Part shown: positions 15,365-22,543 of the stretch, piece after piece
How positions within the stretch are numbered: position 1 is the first letter of the stretch
Layout: the number at the start of each line of letters is the position of its first letter
Source: Streptomyces albogriseolus
Lineage (GTDB): Bacteria; Actinomycetota; Actinomycetes; Streptomycetales; Streptomycetaceae
Reading direction: 5' to 3'
Length of the DNA stretch: 64,000 nt
NCBI GenBank assembly: GCA_014650475.1
Contig: BMVA01000013.1
Location: 62,001 to 126,000, forward strand
The notes under the pieces: model-generated
The model's input: only the letters and a program-made list of their open reading frames with translations
Databases searched by the model: none
Told to the model about the DNA's origin: nothing
Made by a program: the position numbers and the translations under genes

Positions 15365-15380
15365 CTACTAAGTAGGCTAG
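15365..15380. promoter_or_regulatory. CTACTAA dyad before cassette copy 2
   Basis: CTACTAAGTAGGCTAG contains CTAA-N5-CTAG, one base from the consensus core. It lies 52 bases upstream of the ATG at 15313. Confidence 0.55.
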
Positions 15381-15718
15381 ATGGGGGGAGGGGTACGTGC
15401 CAGCCTGCCGTGCCCATTGCGCCGTGTGGCGGCTTGGTCGCTAAGTGCATCTCTCGATGTCGCTCGCGTGCTGGTTGCGGTGTGACTGGTGAAGTTGACG
15501 GTGAGTTTCGTGGGCGTGGGCGGCGGAGGTGCGACGTCCGGGCCGCATTGCTGGGCATTTGGTCCGGGGGCGGTGCGGTCTGCGCGAGTGAGGCGCGCGC
15601 CTTCCCTTGCGGGGGTGAGAGGTGGGCGCCAGCTCTGGTGCGAGGTGACCGTGCGGGCCGTGGCGTAGAGGGTCGCGGCGAAGGGCAGTGCAGCGGTCAC
15701 TGCCGCTGCCGTGGCCAT
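15377..15718 (-). CDS. Degenerate SHOCT-like cassette protein (copy 3)
   Basis: A 113-codon frame follows the gene at 15741 on the same strand. Its start, MATAAAVTAALPFAATLYATARTV and SWRPPLTPAREGARLTRA, aligns with the helix and RPPLSRIRGRRAAL of the protein at 14824-15090. After about residue 50 the similarity ends, and the SHOCT-like hairpin (LHGRIDxxSYxRRM) is absent, replaced by a low-complexity Pro/Thr tail. It is best read as a decaying third copy whose function is probably lost, overlapping the dyad at 15365. Confidence 0.5.
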   Translation of the reverse strand: MATAAAVTAALPFAATLYATARTVTSHQSWRPPLTPAREGARLTRADRTAPGPNAQQCGPDVAPPPPTPTKLTVNFTSHTATSTRATSRDALSDQAATRRNGHGRLARTPPPI

Positions 15719-15740
15719 GGGGTTGTTGTCGCTCCCGGGC

Positions 15741-15944
15741 TCAGTTCCGCAAAGGCTGCGGCGTGTCCTTCTGCGCGGCGCGCAACTCCGCGATCTCCCT
15801 GCGCAGCTCGTCAAGCTCGGCCCGGCTCGATGCCGAGTCGTTTCGCTGCAGCGCGTGCGAGCCTCCTCGCATCATGAACCACATCATCAGGCCCATGCCG
15901 ATCGGGCAGGCCAGGAGGAGTAGCGGATACAGAACCTGAGGCAT
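15741..15944 (-). CDS. Small membrane protein with CPIGM-MMW motif (cassette copy 3)
   Basis: A 67-residue protein: LYPLLLLACPIGMGLMMWFM, MRGG, then ELDELRREIAELRAAQKDTP. It is a recent duplicate of 15107-15313, about 80% alike by eye. ATG 15944 follows GGGAGGGGCCCC. The partner gene behind it (15377-15718) is degenerate, so this copy acts alone or with the partner of copy 2. Confidence 0.75.
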   Translation of the reverse strand: MPQVLYPLLLLACPIGMGLMMWFMMRGGSHALQRNDSASSRAELDELRREIAELRAAQKDTPQPLRN

Positions 15945-15991
15945 GGGGCCCCTCCCGGTGGGGTGTGGATCGCTCGCCGAACCCACGGAAG

Positions 15992-16011
15992 CTACTAAGA
16001 AGTTTAGATAG
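15992..16011. promoter_or_regulatory. CTAA-N5-TTAG dyad before cassette copy 3
   Basis: CTACTAAGAAGTTTAGATAG contains an exact CTAA-N5-TTAG core at 15995-16007. It lies about 48 bases before the ATG at 15944. Confidence 0.65.
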
Positions 16012-16104
16012 TTGGGGGAGTTGGCGCCAGTCTCCCGATATCCATGCGCGGAAGGTGGCTGCGGGACTGTTACGTCCGGGGTGGGCTGGCTTGCTTGCGT
16101 CAGT

Positions 16105-16122
16105 CTACTAGCTTACTTAGTG
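16105..16122. promoter_or_regulatory. CTACTAG dyad before the aminotransferase gene
   Basis: CTACTAGCTTACTTAGTG, one base from the CTAA-N5-TTAG core (CTAG-N5-TTAG at 16108-16120). It is 119 bases before the GTG at 16241 and could set a longer leader for that gene. Confidence 0.55.
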
Positions 16123-16240
16123 TGGCATCGCGTCCTCCGCCGGACCCCGCACGGGCGATCACCGGTTGGGATCTGGCCATCGCGCGTCACTCCGCGCCTC
16201 GGGGAAGTCTCGGGGGCCACCGACGGAAAGGGGGGAAGCC

Positions 16241-17500
16241 GTGGGGTCAGGACAGTCATCGGGTCCGTCGCTCTCGGCCGGCGGTGCCCTCGAGGATCTG
16301 ATGCGCGAGCGGCTCGGCCGGGAGTGCGTGTATGTCCCGTCGTGTCGACTGGGTGTGTACCTGGCACTACGTCGCTGGTGCCCTCCCGGGGGAAGCGTGC
16401 TGATGTCGCCGGTCAACGACGACGTGATGCTGTTCGTCGTGCTGGCGGCGGGGCTGCGTCCCGTTATGGCGCCGGTGTCCCCTCGGGACGGCAACATCGA
16501 CATCCGCGCGGTACCGGCATCGACCTGGCGCAGCGTGGATGCCGTTCTGACGACCAACCTGTACGGGATGCCGGACGACGCGGCCGAGTTGCGCAGGCGG
16601 TGCGACCGCATGGGCATTCCTCTCCTGGAGGACGCGGCACACGCGATCGGTACGGCGCTGGGCGACCGCCCGATCGGCACCTTCGGAACCGCTGCGGCCT
16701 TCAGCCTGGGCAAGCACGCGGGGGCGACCGGCGGCGGATTCCTGGCTCCGGAGGATCCGGGCGACCGCAAGGCGCTTGAACACCTGCGTGATGAGCTGCT
16801 GACGCCGCGACAACTGCACCAGGACCTGGCAAACGCCCTGCGCCCCATCGCGCGCGCCGCGGTACAGCGGCTTCATCTGGTCCGGCCCGTGTGGGAGACC
16901 ATGCGCGCCCTGGGGCTGCTGGAGCGCGAACACTTCCGTATGGAGCTGCACGAACGCCTTCTGCGGGTGACGACGGGCCACAGTCCGGACCTTGGGGCCT
17001 TCGACCGCTGGGTGCGAGTCGATCTGCACGGATACCGCAGGGACCATGGACGCGTACTGCAGCGCGCGCTGCGGCGGCGGATGAGCGGCCTGGACGCGGA
17101 CCTGTCCCGGCGCCGTGAGGGGACGAGGCTGCTGGGCGGCACGGTATGGGCCGCCGCGGGTGTGCGTGGCGCGGTCGCGGAGGGGGTTGAGGACCGCCAT
17201 GTGCCGCCGCTGTTCCGCGTACCCCTGATGGTGCGCGATCGGGACACGCTGGTAGCCCGTCTGGAGCGGCGCGGTGTGGTGACCGGGTATGTGTACGACC
17301 CGCCCCTGGACGACTTCGCCGGACCGGAGTTCGTGGAGCCGTCGCCGGCGCCTGAAGCGGCCCGCTGGTTCGCGGCGCACGCGCTGCCGGTGGACCCCCT
17401 CCAGGCGCGGAGGATGATGCGGTTGCTGCAACGGGAGGATCCGCAACCGGCGGAACCGGTGTCCGGCTCAACCCTCCGGGATCAGGCGCCGGGGCTGTGA
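16241..17500 (+). CDS. DegT/DnrJ/EryC1/StrS-type aminotransferase
   Basis: A 419-residue PLP enzyme of the DegT/StrS family. Landmarks are VLTTNLYGMPDDAAEL, the Asp-containing LLEDAAHAIGTALGDRPIGTFG, and the lysine loop AAFSLGKHAGATGGGFL, where Lys should form the internal aldimine. The last third holds an LPVDPLQARRMMRLL end. Family members transaminate keto sugars, or act as dehydratases. The GTG 16241 start follows AAAGGGGGGAAGCC. The usual family motif is SFHxxKxxTxGEGG; the SLGKHAGATGGG variant departs from it, so activity should not be assumed. Proximity to envelope genes hints at a wall or glycan role, which is inference. Confidence 0.85.
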   Translation: MGSGQSSGPSLSAGGALEDLMRERLGRECVYVPSCRLGVYLALRRWCPPGGSVLMSPVNDDVMLFVVLAAGLRPVMAPVSPRDGNIDIRAVPASTWRSVDAVLTTNLYGMPDDAAELRRRCDRMGIPLLEDAAHAIGTALGDRPIGTFGTAAAFSLGKHAGATGGGFLAPEDPGDRKALEHLRDELLTPRQLHQDLANALRPIARAAVQRLHLVRPVWETMRALGLLEREHFRMELHERLLRVTTGHSPDLGAFDRWVRVDLHGYRRDHGRVLQRALRRRMSGLDADLSRRREGTRLLGGTVWAAAGVRGAVAEGVEDRHVPPLFRVPLMVRDRDTLVARLERRGVVTGYVYDPPLDDFAGPEFVEPSPAPEAARWFAAHALPVDPLQARRMMRLLQREDPQPAEPVSGSTLRDQAPGL

Positions 17501-17575
17501 CCCCGGGTTCGGGCCTCGCCAGCGTCGTCCTTCCCGCGCTGCTTCTCGGCGACGGCCGTTTCGTTTGGATCACTC

Positions 17576-17803
17576 ATGCTGAGCGGGTTCGTCGTTGATG
17601 ATGTCCATGTGGCTCACCGCATCAGCATTCTGATCTCGGTCTTCGGGGTCCTCGTCAGCATGGCGCTTCTCATGCTTGCCATTCGTGAGTACAGAACCGG
17701 GGCATCGGCTGTCTGGATCGGAGCCGGAGCTGCGATCTTCCTGAGCGCGCTCTACGCGCTTGTGCAGGATGTGCGGCGCTCTCGCACGGGTCCTTCGGCC
17801 TGA
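17576..17803 (+). CDS. Small two-helix membrane protein
   Basis: A 75-residue protein with helices ISILISVFGVLVSMALLMLAI and GASAVWIGAGAAIFLSALYALV, separated by REYRTG. There is no strong ribosome site before ATG 17576. Convergent with ccdA downstream. No family recognised. Confidence 0.55.
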   Translation: MLSGFVVDDVHVAHRISILISVFGVLVSMALLMLAIREYRTGASAVWIGAGAAIFLSALYALVQDVRRSRTGPSA

Positions 17804-17917
17804 AGGGCCTCAAGCGAAACTGCCTGGTGCGAGCCAATGGACGAGAGTCGCCCGTGCCGGTCGGCTCGGCGGTTTCTCCGGGTGGGGGACCGGCCTGCCC
17901 CTCGCGCGACGGGCCCA

Positions 17918-18691
17918 TTACAGCGGGAGCTGGAAGCCGGTGATGAGGGTCTGAAGCTCGGCGATCAGCTGCCCCCACCAGCCGGTCACCTGCATGATCC
18001 CCACTGCCACCAGCAGGACTCCGCCGCCTCGCATCACCGTCCGTGCGTGCCGCCGTGCCCAGGCGAAGCGCCGCATCGCGCCATCGAACGATGCCGCCGC
18101 GAGCAGAAAGGGGATGCCGAGGCCGAGGCTGTACGTGAACGACAGGACGGCCCCGCGCCCGGCGCTCGCACTGTCCGCCGCCAGGGACAGGACGGCCGCG
18201 AGCGTAGGGCCGATGCACGGTGTCCAGCCGATCGCGAAGAGGGCTCCGAGCAGCGGCGCCCCCGCGAGGCCCGCGCCGGGCCGGAAGGAGGGCCGCCAGC
18301 TGAACCCGGCCAGCGGCAGCTTGTCGAGCAGCCCCGCGAAGACCAGGCCGAGCACGATGGTCAGCGAGCCCAGCACGATGCCGAGTGTGCGCTGCTGCGC
18401 CAGCAGCACGGCGCCGGCACCACCGAACAGCGCGCCGTAGCTGGTGAAGACGGCGGCGAAACCGACCACGAACAGCAGGCACCCGACCAGGACCCGCCAG
18501 CGCGCCGCTCGCCTCGCCGCATCGGCGGCACCCGCGCCGGACATGCCGGCGACGTACGAGAGGTAGCCCGGGACCAGTGGAAGGCAGCAGGGCGAGAAGA
18601 AGGACAGGGCTCCGGCGGCGAGGGCCAGGAGGAGGGCGAGGACGAGCGGGCCCGCCAGGACCGTCTCGCCGACACCGGCGGCGAGCGTCAC
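17918..18691 (-). CDS. ccdA: CcdA-type thiol:disulfide transmembrane electron carrier
   Basis: A 257-residue protein with six or more helices. The two conserved redox cysteines of CcdA/DsbD are visible: one in the first helix (ALSFFSPCCLPLVPGYLSYVAG) and one in the fourth (ALFAIGWTPCIGPTLAAVLS). It passes electrons from cytoplasmic thioredoxin across the membrane. The GTG at 18691 overlaps the TlpA stop (GTGA), so the carrier and its outer partner are co-made. The extra Cys in PCCLP is also seen in some actinobacterial members. Role: keep apocytochrome c or copper-site cysteines reduced for ResB/CcsB and the TlpA protein. Confidence 0.92.
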   Translation of the reverse strand: MTLAAGVGETVLAGPLVLALLLALAAGALSFFSPCCLPLVPGYLSYVAGMSGAGAADAARRAARWRVLVGCLLFVVGFAAVFTSYGALFGGAGAVLLAQQRTLGIVLGSLTIVLGLVFAGLLDKLPLAGFSWRPSFRPGAGLAGAPLLGALFAIGWTPCIGPTLAAVLSLAADSASAGRGAVLSFTYSLGLGIPFLLAAASFDGAMRRFAWARRHARTVMRGGGVLLVAVGIMQVTGWWGQLIAELQTLITGFQLPL

Positions 18692-19386
18692 TTGGCAGTA
18701 CCTCCGCCGTTCTTCTCCGCCTTCTGCGCTTCCTCCGCGGCGAGATCCTTCACCAGCTCGCGCAGCGTCGCATAGGTGATCGCGCCGATCACGCGGGCGG
18801 CGATACGCCCGTCGCGGTCGATCAACACAGTGCTGGGGACCGCCGCGAGCGGGATGCGGCCGTTGAAGCGCAGGAGCAGCTTTCCGTCGGGGTCGCGGAA
18901 GCTGGGGTACGTGATGCCGTAGTTCCGCTCGAAGGCCCGCGCCGCCGCGTCGTTGTCGCGCGTGTCGATGCCGACGAACCGCACGCCGAGGTCGTATGCC
19001 TCCTCGGACACCTTCTTCAGATCGGGCGCCTCGGCGCGGCACGGCGCGCACCAGGACCCCCACACGTTGAGCACGATCACCTTGCCGCGCAGGTCGGCCA
19101 GGTCCAGCCGGTCGCCGGTGATCGTCTTGCCGCTGAGGTCGGGGGCCATGGGGCGCTTGCCTGCCGGGTACTGGGTGAGCCCCTGCTGGCTGCCGGAGCC
19201 GGCTGCCTGCTTGGCGTCCGAGGAACCAGATGTCGTACTCGTCCCGCACGCGGCGAGCAGCAGAGCGGCCGCGATCACACCCGCAGCCTGCCGCCGCGTT
19301 CGGGGACGTGCCTCTGCCCGGCCGGCGCCCCACTCCACCCGTGACGTCATGGGAGCGGACTGCGTGTGGGGTGCCGTTGGGGCCAC
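18688..19386 (-). CDS. TlpA/ResA-like thioredoxin-fold lipoprotein
   Basis: A 232-residue membrane-anchored thioredoxin. The N-terminus has an Arg-rich start and a lipobox VIAAALLLAACGT, so it is a lipoprotein processed by Lgt. The catalytic site is WGSWCAPCRAEAP, with the cis-Pro in IPLAAVPSTVLID. It should reduce disulfides outside the cell in cytochrome c or copper-centre assembly and be recharged by the CcdA encoded next. Start GTG 19386 follows GGAGAGACAGCC. A CTAA-N5-TTAG dyad sits 33-48 bases upstream. The C-terminal Lys/Glu-rich helix (AAEEAQKAEKNGGG) is unusual. Confidence 0.93.
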   Translation of the reverse strand: MAPTAPHTQSAPMTSRVEWGAGRAEARPRTRRQAAGVIAAALLLAACGTSTTSGSSDAKQAAGSGSQQGLTQYPAGKRPMAPDLSGKTITGDRLDLADLRGKVIVLNVWGSWCAPCRAEAPDLKKVSEEAYDLGVRFVGIDTRDNDAAARAFERNYGITYPSFRDPDGKLLLRFNGRIPLAAVPSTVLIDRDGRIAARVIGAITYATLRELVKDLAAEEAQKAEKNGGGTAK

Positions 19387-19418
19387 GGCTGTCTCTCCTT
19401 CACCAATAGCGAGAAGCT

Positions 19419-19434
19419 GCTAAGTACCTTAGGT
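19419..19434. promoter_or_regulatory. CTAA-N5-TTAG dyad before tlpA-ccdA
   Basis: GCTAAGTACCTTAGGT, exact core at 19420-19432 with CTAAGTACCTTAG near-palindromic. It is 33 bases upstream of the GTG at 19386, a position where binding would block transcription start. Confidence 0.7.
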
Positions 19435-19771
19435 GTACTTCTCGGGCTTCCTTCAGCCGGGGGCACCGAAGGGTGGCCGGGGCTGTGATCCCACCGCGTG
19501 TGGCGGGCGTGTTCAGGCCGACGCCTGCTCGGAGGGCGGGTGGCTTGTACGCGATGGTGGGGGCGAGGATGCCGCCGCCGTCGACGTACGGCCATACGGA
19601 GAGCCCGCGGCGAGGACGGGTCCGCACGTCCAGTGCGGCGGAAGTAACTCAGCGGGGGTCTCCGCCATCCCCGGGAGCCCTGCCGCACTCGGTGCTGCCG
19701 CCGCTCGTATATTCGCCACAGCGGATCGCCGAGTGGCTCGATCCTGCCTGTGGAGCGAGGGGTGGGTCACG

Positions 19772-22141
19772 GTGGTCGGTTATCTGGTGTTCATGGTCTG
19801 CGCAGGTCTGGCCGTCGTACTGGCGAACGCCTTGGCGGACTGGCGGGACCGACCGCTGTGGCCCGGCCCGGGCCGCGCGGGGTCGCTGGGTATACGGGCC
19901 AGGCTGGCGGGCGACGGGGAGTCCTGGCCGGCCCGGCCGATCAAGGGTGACCTGTGGGTGCCGGACGGGGACGGTCCGCCGTACTTCGTCGACGACTTGC
20001 GCGGTCCGTTCCCGGTGGCCCGTGGCGGGCGGGTGCTGGACACGGTCCCCCTCCGGGGATTCCCTCACGAAGGGTCGCTTGCCGCGCGGCAGGTGACCAT
20101 CGTCTACGGGCCGCCGGACGGGGCCGCCGTGCTGCGCCTGCGCGTTCCGGAATTGGCGGTGCCGTTCCTGGCGGGCGTGCTCACCGAGCCGGCGGGTCCG
20201 GCCGCCGGATCGGCGACCAGGCCGCCGCACGAGGCGTTCCGCCTCTCCGCGCGGCGGGCGCTGAGAGTGCCCCGTCCGGCCGCGCTGGCGCTGATGGCGG
20301 CACTGCTGCTCGGTCTCTTCGGCCTGCACACCTTCGTCCTCGGCAAGTCCGTCACCGCGGAGGTCACCGCCAAGCGCGACGGCGTCTGCTCGGTGCGCTG
20401 GCAGGACCCGTGGAGCGGCGACACGCGTACGGCGGGCGTCGACTGCTACGGCGATGAACGGGCCGGCGATCCGCTGCGGATATCCGCCCGGCCGTGGCCC
20501 GTGCGCGGCGAGGCCGCCGACCTCGAAGACTCGCCGTTCATCCTGACGCTGGGCCTGGTGGTGACCGGCACGGGCGGACTCGTCGGCACCGCGACCGCCT
20601 CGCTCGGCGATGTCGCCCGGCTGCGGGCGCTGCGCCGGTATCTGCGCGACGGCCCGGCGAGCCGGGAGCCGTCCGCCCTTCGGAGGGCCGCCGCCATGGT
20701 CCCGTGGTGGAGCGTCGTGGCCGGGGTGCTCGGGCTGGCCGGCGCGGGGGTGCTGCTCTCCGCGTACGGCTTCGGCGCGACGGTGCGGGCCACGGTCACG
20801 GGCACCGAGGAGTACGTCTGCGAGGTCAGCTGGCGGGATCCCTGGGACGGGACCCGGCAGAGCGCAGGGGTCGACTGCGACGACCGTGCTGTCGAGGCCG
20901 GCCAGTCCCTGGAGGTCACCGCACCAGCCGGGCCGCTGCGCGGCGAGGCATTCGACCGTGGGATCACTCCGTGGGTGCTCGGTGGCGGCACGGCGGTCTT
21001 CCTGGGCCTCGCGGCGGCGGGCATCGTGTTCCGGGTTCGTGCGGCGGGCGGGCGGTCCGATGTCCCGTCCCGATCGGGGCCGGGGACCCGGGACGCCGAC
21101 CGGGACGCTCCGGTGCCCCTGGGGAAGCCGGTCCTGGCGCTCGCTGGTGGCGACGCCCGCTCGGAGGACGTACTGGATCGTGCCCATCTAGCCGCCGTCT
21201 CCCGCTGGCTCACCTCACGCTTGAACGGCGGGGCGGCAGCCACCCGCCCGGGACCGGCCGAGCCCGACATCCGTACCACGGGGTGGTGGCGCTCGCCGCG
21301 GCTGCGGCGGCTGGCGCTGGCGTCCGGGGTCTCCTGGGGCGGTCTCTTCGTCCTCGCTGCCACGGCGGGTCTCTCGGGCTGGTGGTGGGCGACGGCGTTG
21401 CAGCTGTGGGGTTCCGAGACGGCGACCGCGCGGGCCACCGTGACCATTCGCTACGACGACGGCTTCCCGCTCTCCCCGTGGCTCGTGCCCAGTGACGCCG
21501 AGGTCACCTTCCGTACGGCCGACGGCCGTAAGGTCACCACGGACCTCTTCTACGGGGACGAACCCGCCGCAGGCGAAGGTGATTGGCTCACCGTCGAGTA
21601 CGCCGTGGAGTCTCCGTCCGCCGCCCGCCTCCCCGGCGATTCGGGCCTCGATCGCGGGCTGTGGATCAGTGGTGGGGTCGCGGCGGCCGCGCTGATCCGC
21701 ATGGGGTGGTGCGGTGTGTCCGGCTCGCGGGTCATGCGCCGCGTGCTGGCGGCCGCCCGCGGCGCCGAGACCAGGACGGCCGACTATCTGCTGCTGCCCG
21801 ACACCGAGGACCCGGCCAAGGCGCCGCCGCAGCTGGTGTTCTTCGCCGAGGGCGAGAACCGCCCCTTCGCCCTGCTGGAAGCCGTGCCGGGCACGCTCCG
21901 CTCTCGCCTGGTCGACTGGCTGCCCCGGGAGGGCACGGCCGAACTTCGTTCCGTGCCGGGGGATTTCGAAACGGTCGCGCCGTGGGTCGACGGGCGCCCG
22001 GTCTGGCCGCTCAGTCCGCTCTTCGATCTCTCGGATCCGGAGGAGGAGCGGGACTTCCGGGAGTACGTGGAGGATCTGGCGCCGCCGTGGATCGCGCTGC
22101 CCGGGCCGCAGGAGCTACGTGAGGGCGAGGGCGCCGCATGA
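19772..22141 (+). CDS. Large membrane protein with repeated extracytoplasmic domains
   Basis: About 789 residues from the GTG at 19772, preceded at some distance by GAGGGG; the frame is open further upstream, so the start is uncertain. The chain alternates membrane helices with a repeated module of about 60 residues. Module 1 has VTAKRDGVCSVRWQDPWSGD and TAGVDC. Module 2 has VTGTEEYVCEVSWRDPWDGT and SAGVDC. A third, cysteine-free version follows (ATVTIRYDDGFPLSPW...VTTDLFYGDEP). Each is bordered by helices, so they probably face outside. The Cys pair per module may be disulfide-linked. The last part (FFAEGENRPFALLEAVPGTL) looks cytoplasmic. I do not recognise the family; neighbouring genes read away from it. 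Confidence 0.72.
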   Translation: MVGYLVFMVCAGLAVVLANALADWRDRPLWPGPGRAGSLGIRARLAGDGESWPARPIKGDLWVPDGDGPPYFVDDLRGPFPVARGGRVLDTVPLRGFPHEGSLAARQVTIVYGPPDGAAVLRLRVPELAVPFLAGVLTEPAGPAAGSATRPPHEAFRLSARRALRVPRPAALALMAALLLGLFGLHTFVLGKSVTAEVTAKRDGVCSVRWQDPWSGDTRTAGVDCYGDERAGDPLRISARPWPVRGEAADLEDSPFILTLGLVVTGTGGLVGTATASLGDVARLRALRRYLRDGPASREPSALRRAAAMVPWWSVVAGVLGLAGAGVLLSAYGFGATVRATVTGTEEYVCEVSWRDPWDGTRQSAGVDCDDRAVEAGQSLEVTAPAGPLRGEAFDRGITPWVLGGGTAVFLGLAAAGIVFRVRAAGGRSDVPSRSGPGTRDADRDAPVPLGKPVLALAGGDARSEDVLDRAHLAAVSRWLTSRLNGGAAATRPGPAEPDIRTTGWWRSPRLRRLALASGVSWGGLFVLAATAGLSGWWWATALQLWGSETATARATVTIRYDDGFPLSPWLVPSDAEVTFRTADGRKVTTDLFYGDEPAAGEGDWLTVEYAVESPSAARLPGDSGLDRGLWISGGVAAAALIRMGWCGVSGSRVMRRVLAAARGAETRTADYLLLPDTEDPAKAPPQLVFFAEGENRPFALLEAVPGTLRSRLVDWLPREGTAELRSVPGDFETVAPWVDGRPVWPLSPLFDLSDPEEERDFREYVEDLAPPWIALPGPQELREGEGAA

Positions 22142-22216
22142 CGGTGAGCGGCCCTCTGACGGCAAGGGGGCCCTGCGCTCCGAGCCCGCTCCCCAATCGG
22201 CCAGGACGCCGTCATG

Positions 22217-22233
22217 TTACCCCCTAGGGGTAT
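22217..22233. promoter_or_regulatory. CsoR box without an evident target
   Basis: TTACCCCCTAGGGGTAT, one base from a perfect CsoR box. Rightward it would give a -10 TATGCT just before a small open frame at 22244; leftward, TAACAT would drive transcription antisense to the 3' end of the gene at 19772. Neither direction leads to a recognised protein. Confidence 0.75.
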
Positions 22234-22243
22234 GCTCTCCTTT

Positions 22244-22402
22244 ATGCGTATCGGAGAGCTTTCGCTGACTCCCTCGAGTCGCCCCTGCCGATCGGTGTGC
22301 GGTGTGGGGTCGGTCGAAATCGTCCTGCTCAAGAGGATGTTGGGCCTGTGCCTGAGGCTGCGCCTCGTCGTGTCCGGTGACTGTTCCAGGGCTACTGGCT
22401 GA
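22244..22402 (+). CDS. Possible leaderless small cysteine-containing ORF behind a CsoR box
   Basis: A 52-codon frame starting MRIGELSLTPSSRPCRSVCG and ending SGDCSRATG, with four cysteines. TATGCT, formed by the right edge of the CsoR box, lies 7 bases before the ATG, so a leaderless transcript could start at the ATG. There is no ribosome site and codon use is not clearly coding, so this may be a non-coding leader instead. Kept because its position behind the box is suggestive. Confidence 0.3.
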   Translation: MRIGELSLTPSSRPCRSVCGVGSVEIVLLKRMLGLCLRLRLVVSGDCSRATG

Positions 22403-22543
22403 CGTGCGGGGCCGAAAGCTCTCCCGTTGTCGACCTGGCGAGGGGACCGGACCGACCCCGTGGACCTTGCATGAGGTGCGCGCCGGGCGGGGCCCCGCCT
22501 CTGGCTCTGATGCCGTGTGGGACCCCGCCGCGCTCAGATCACC

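Noticed and set aside
22486-22499. GGCGGGGCCCCGCC as a terminator
   Set aside because: It is a perfect palindrome but has no loop, no T-run, and such GC palindromes are frequent here.
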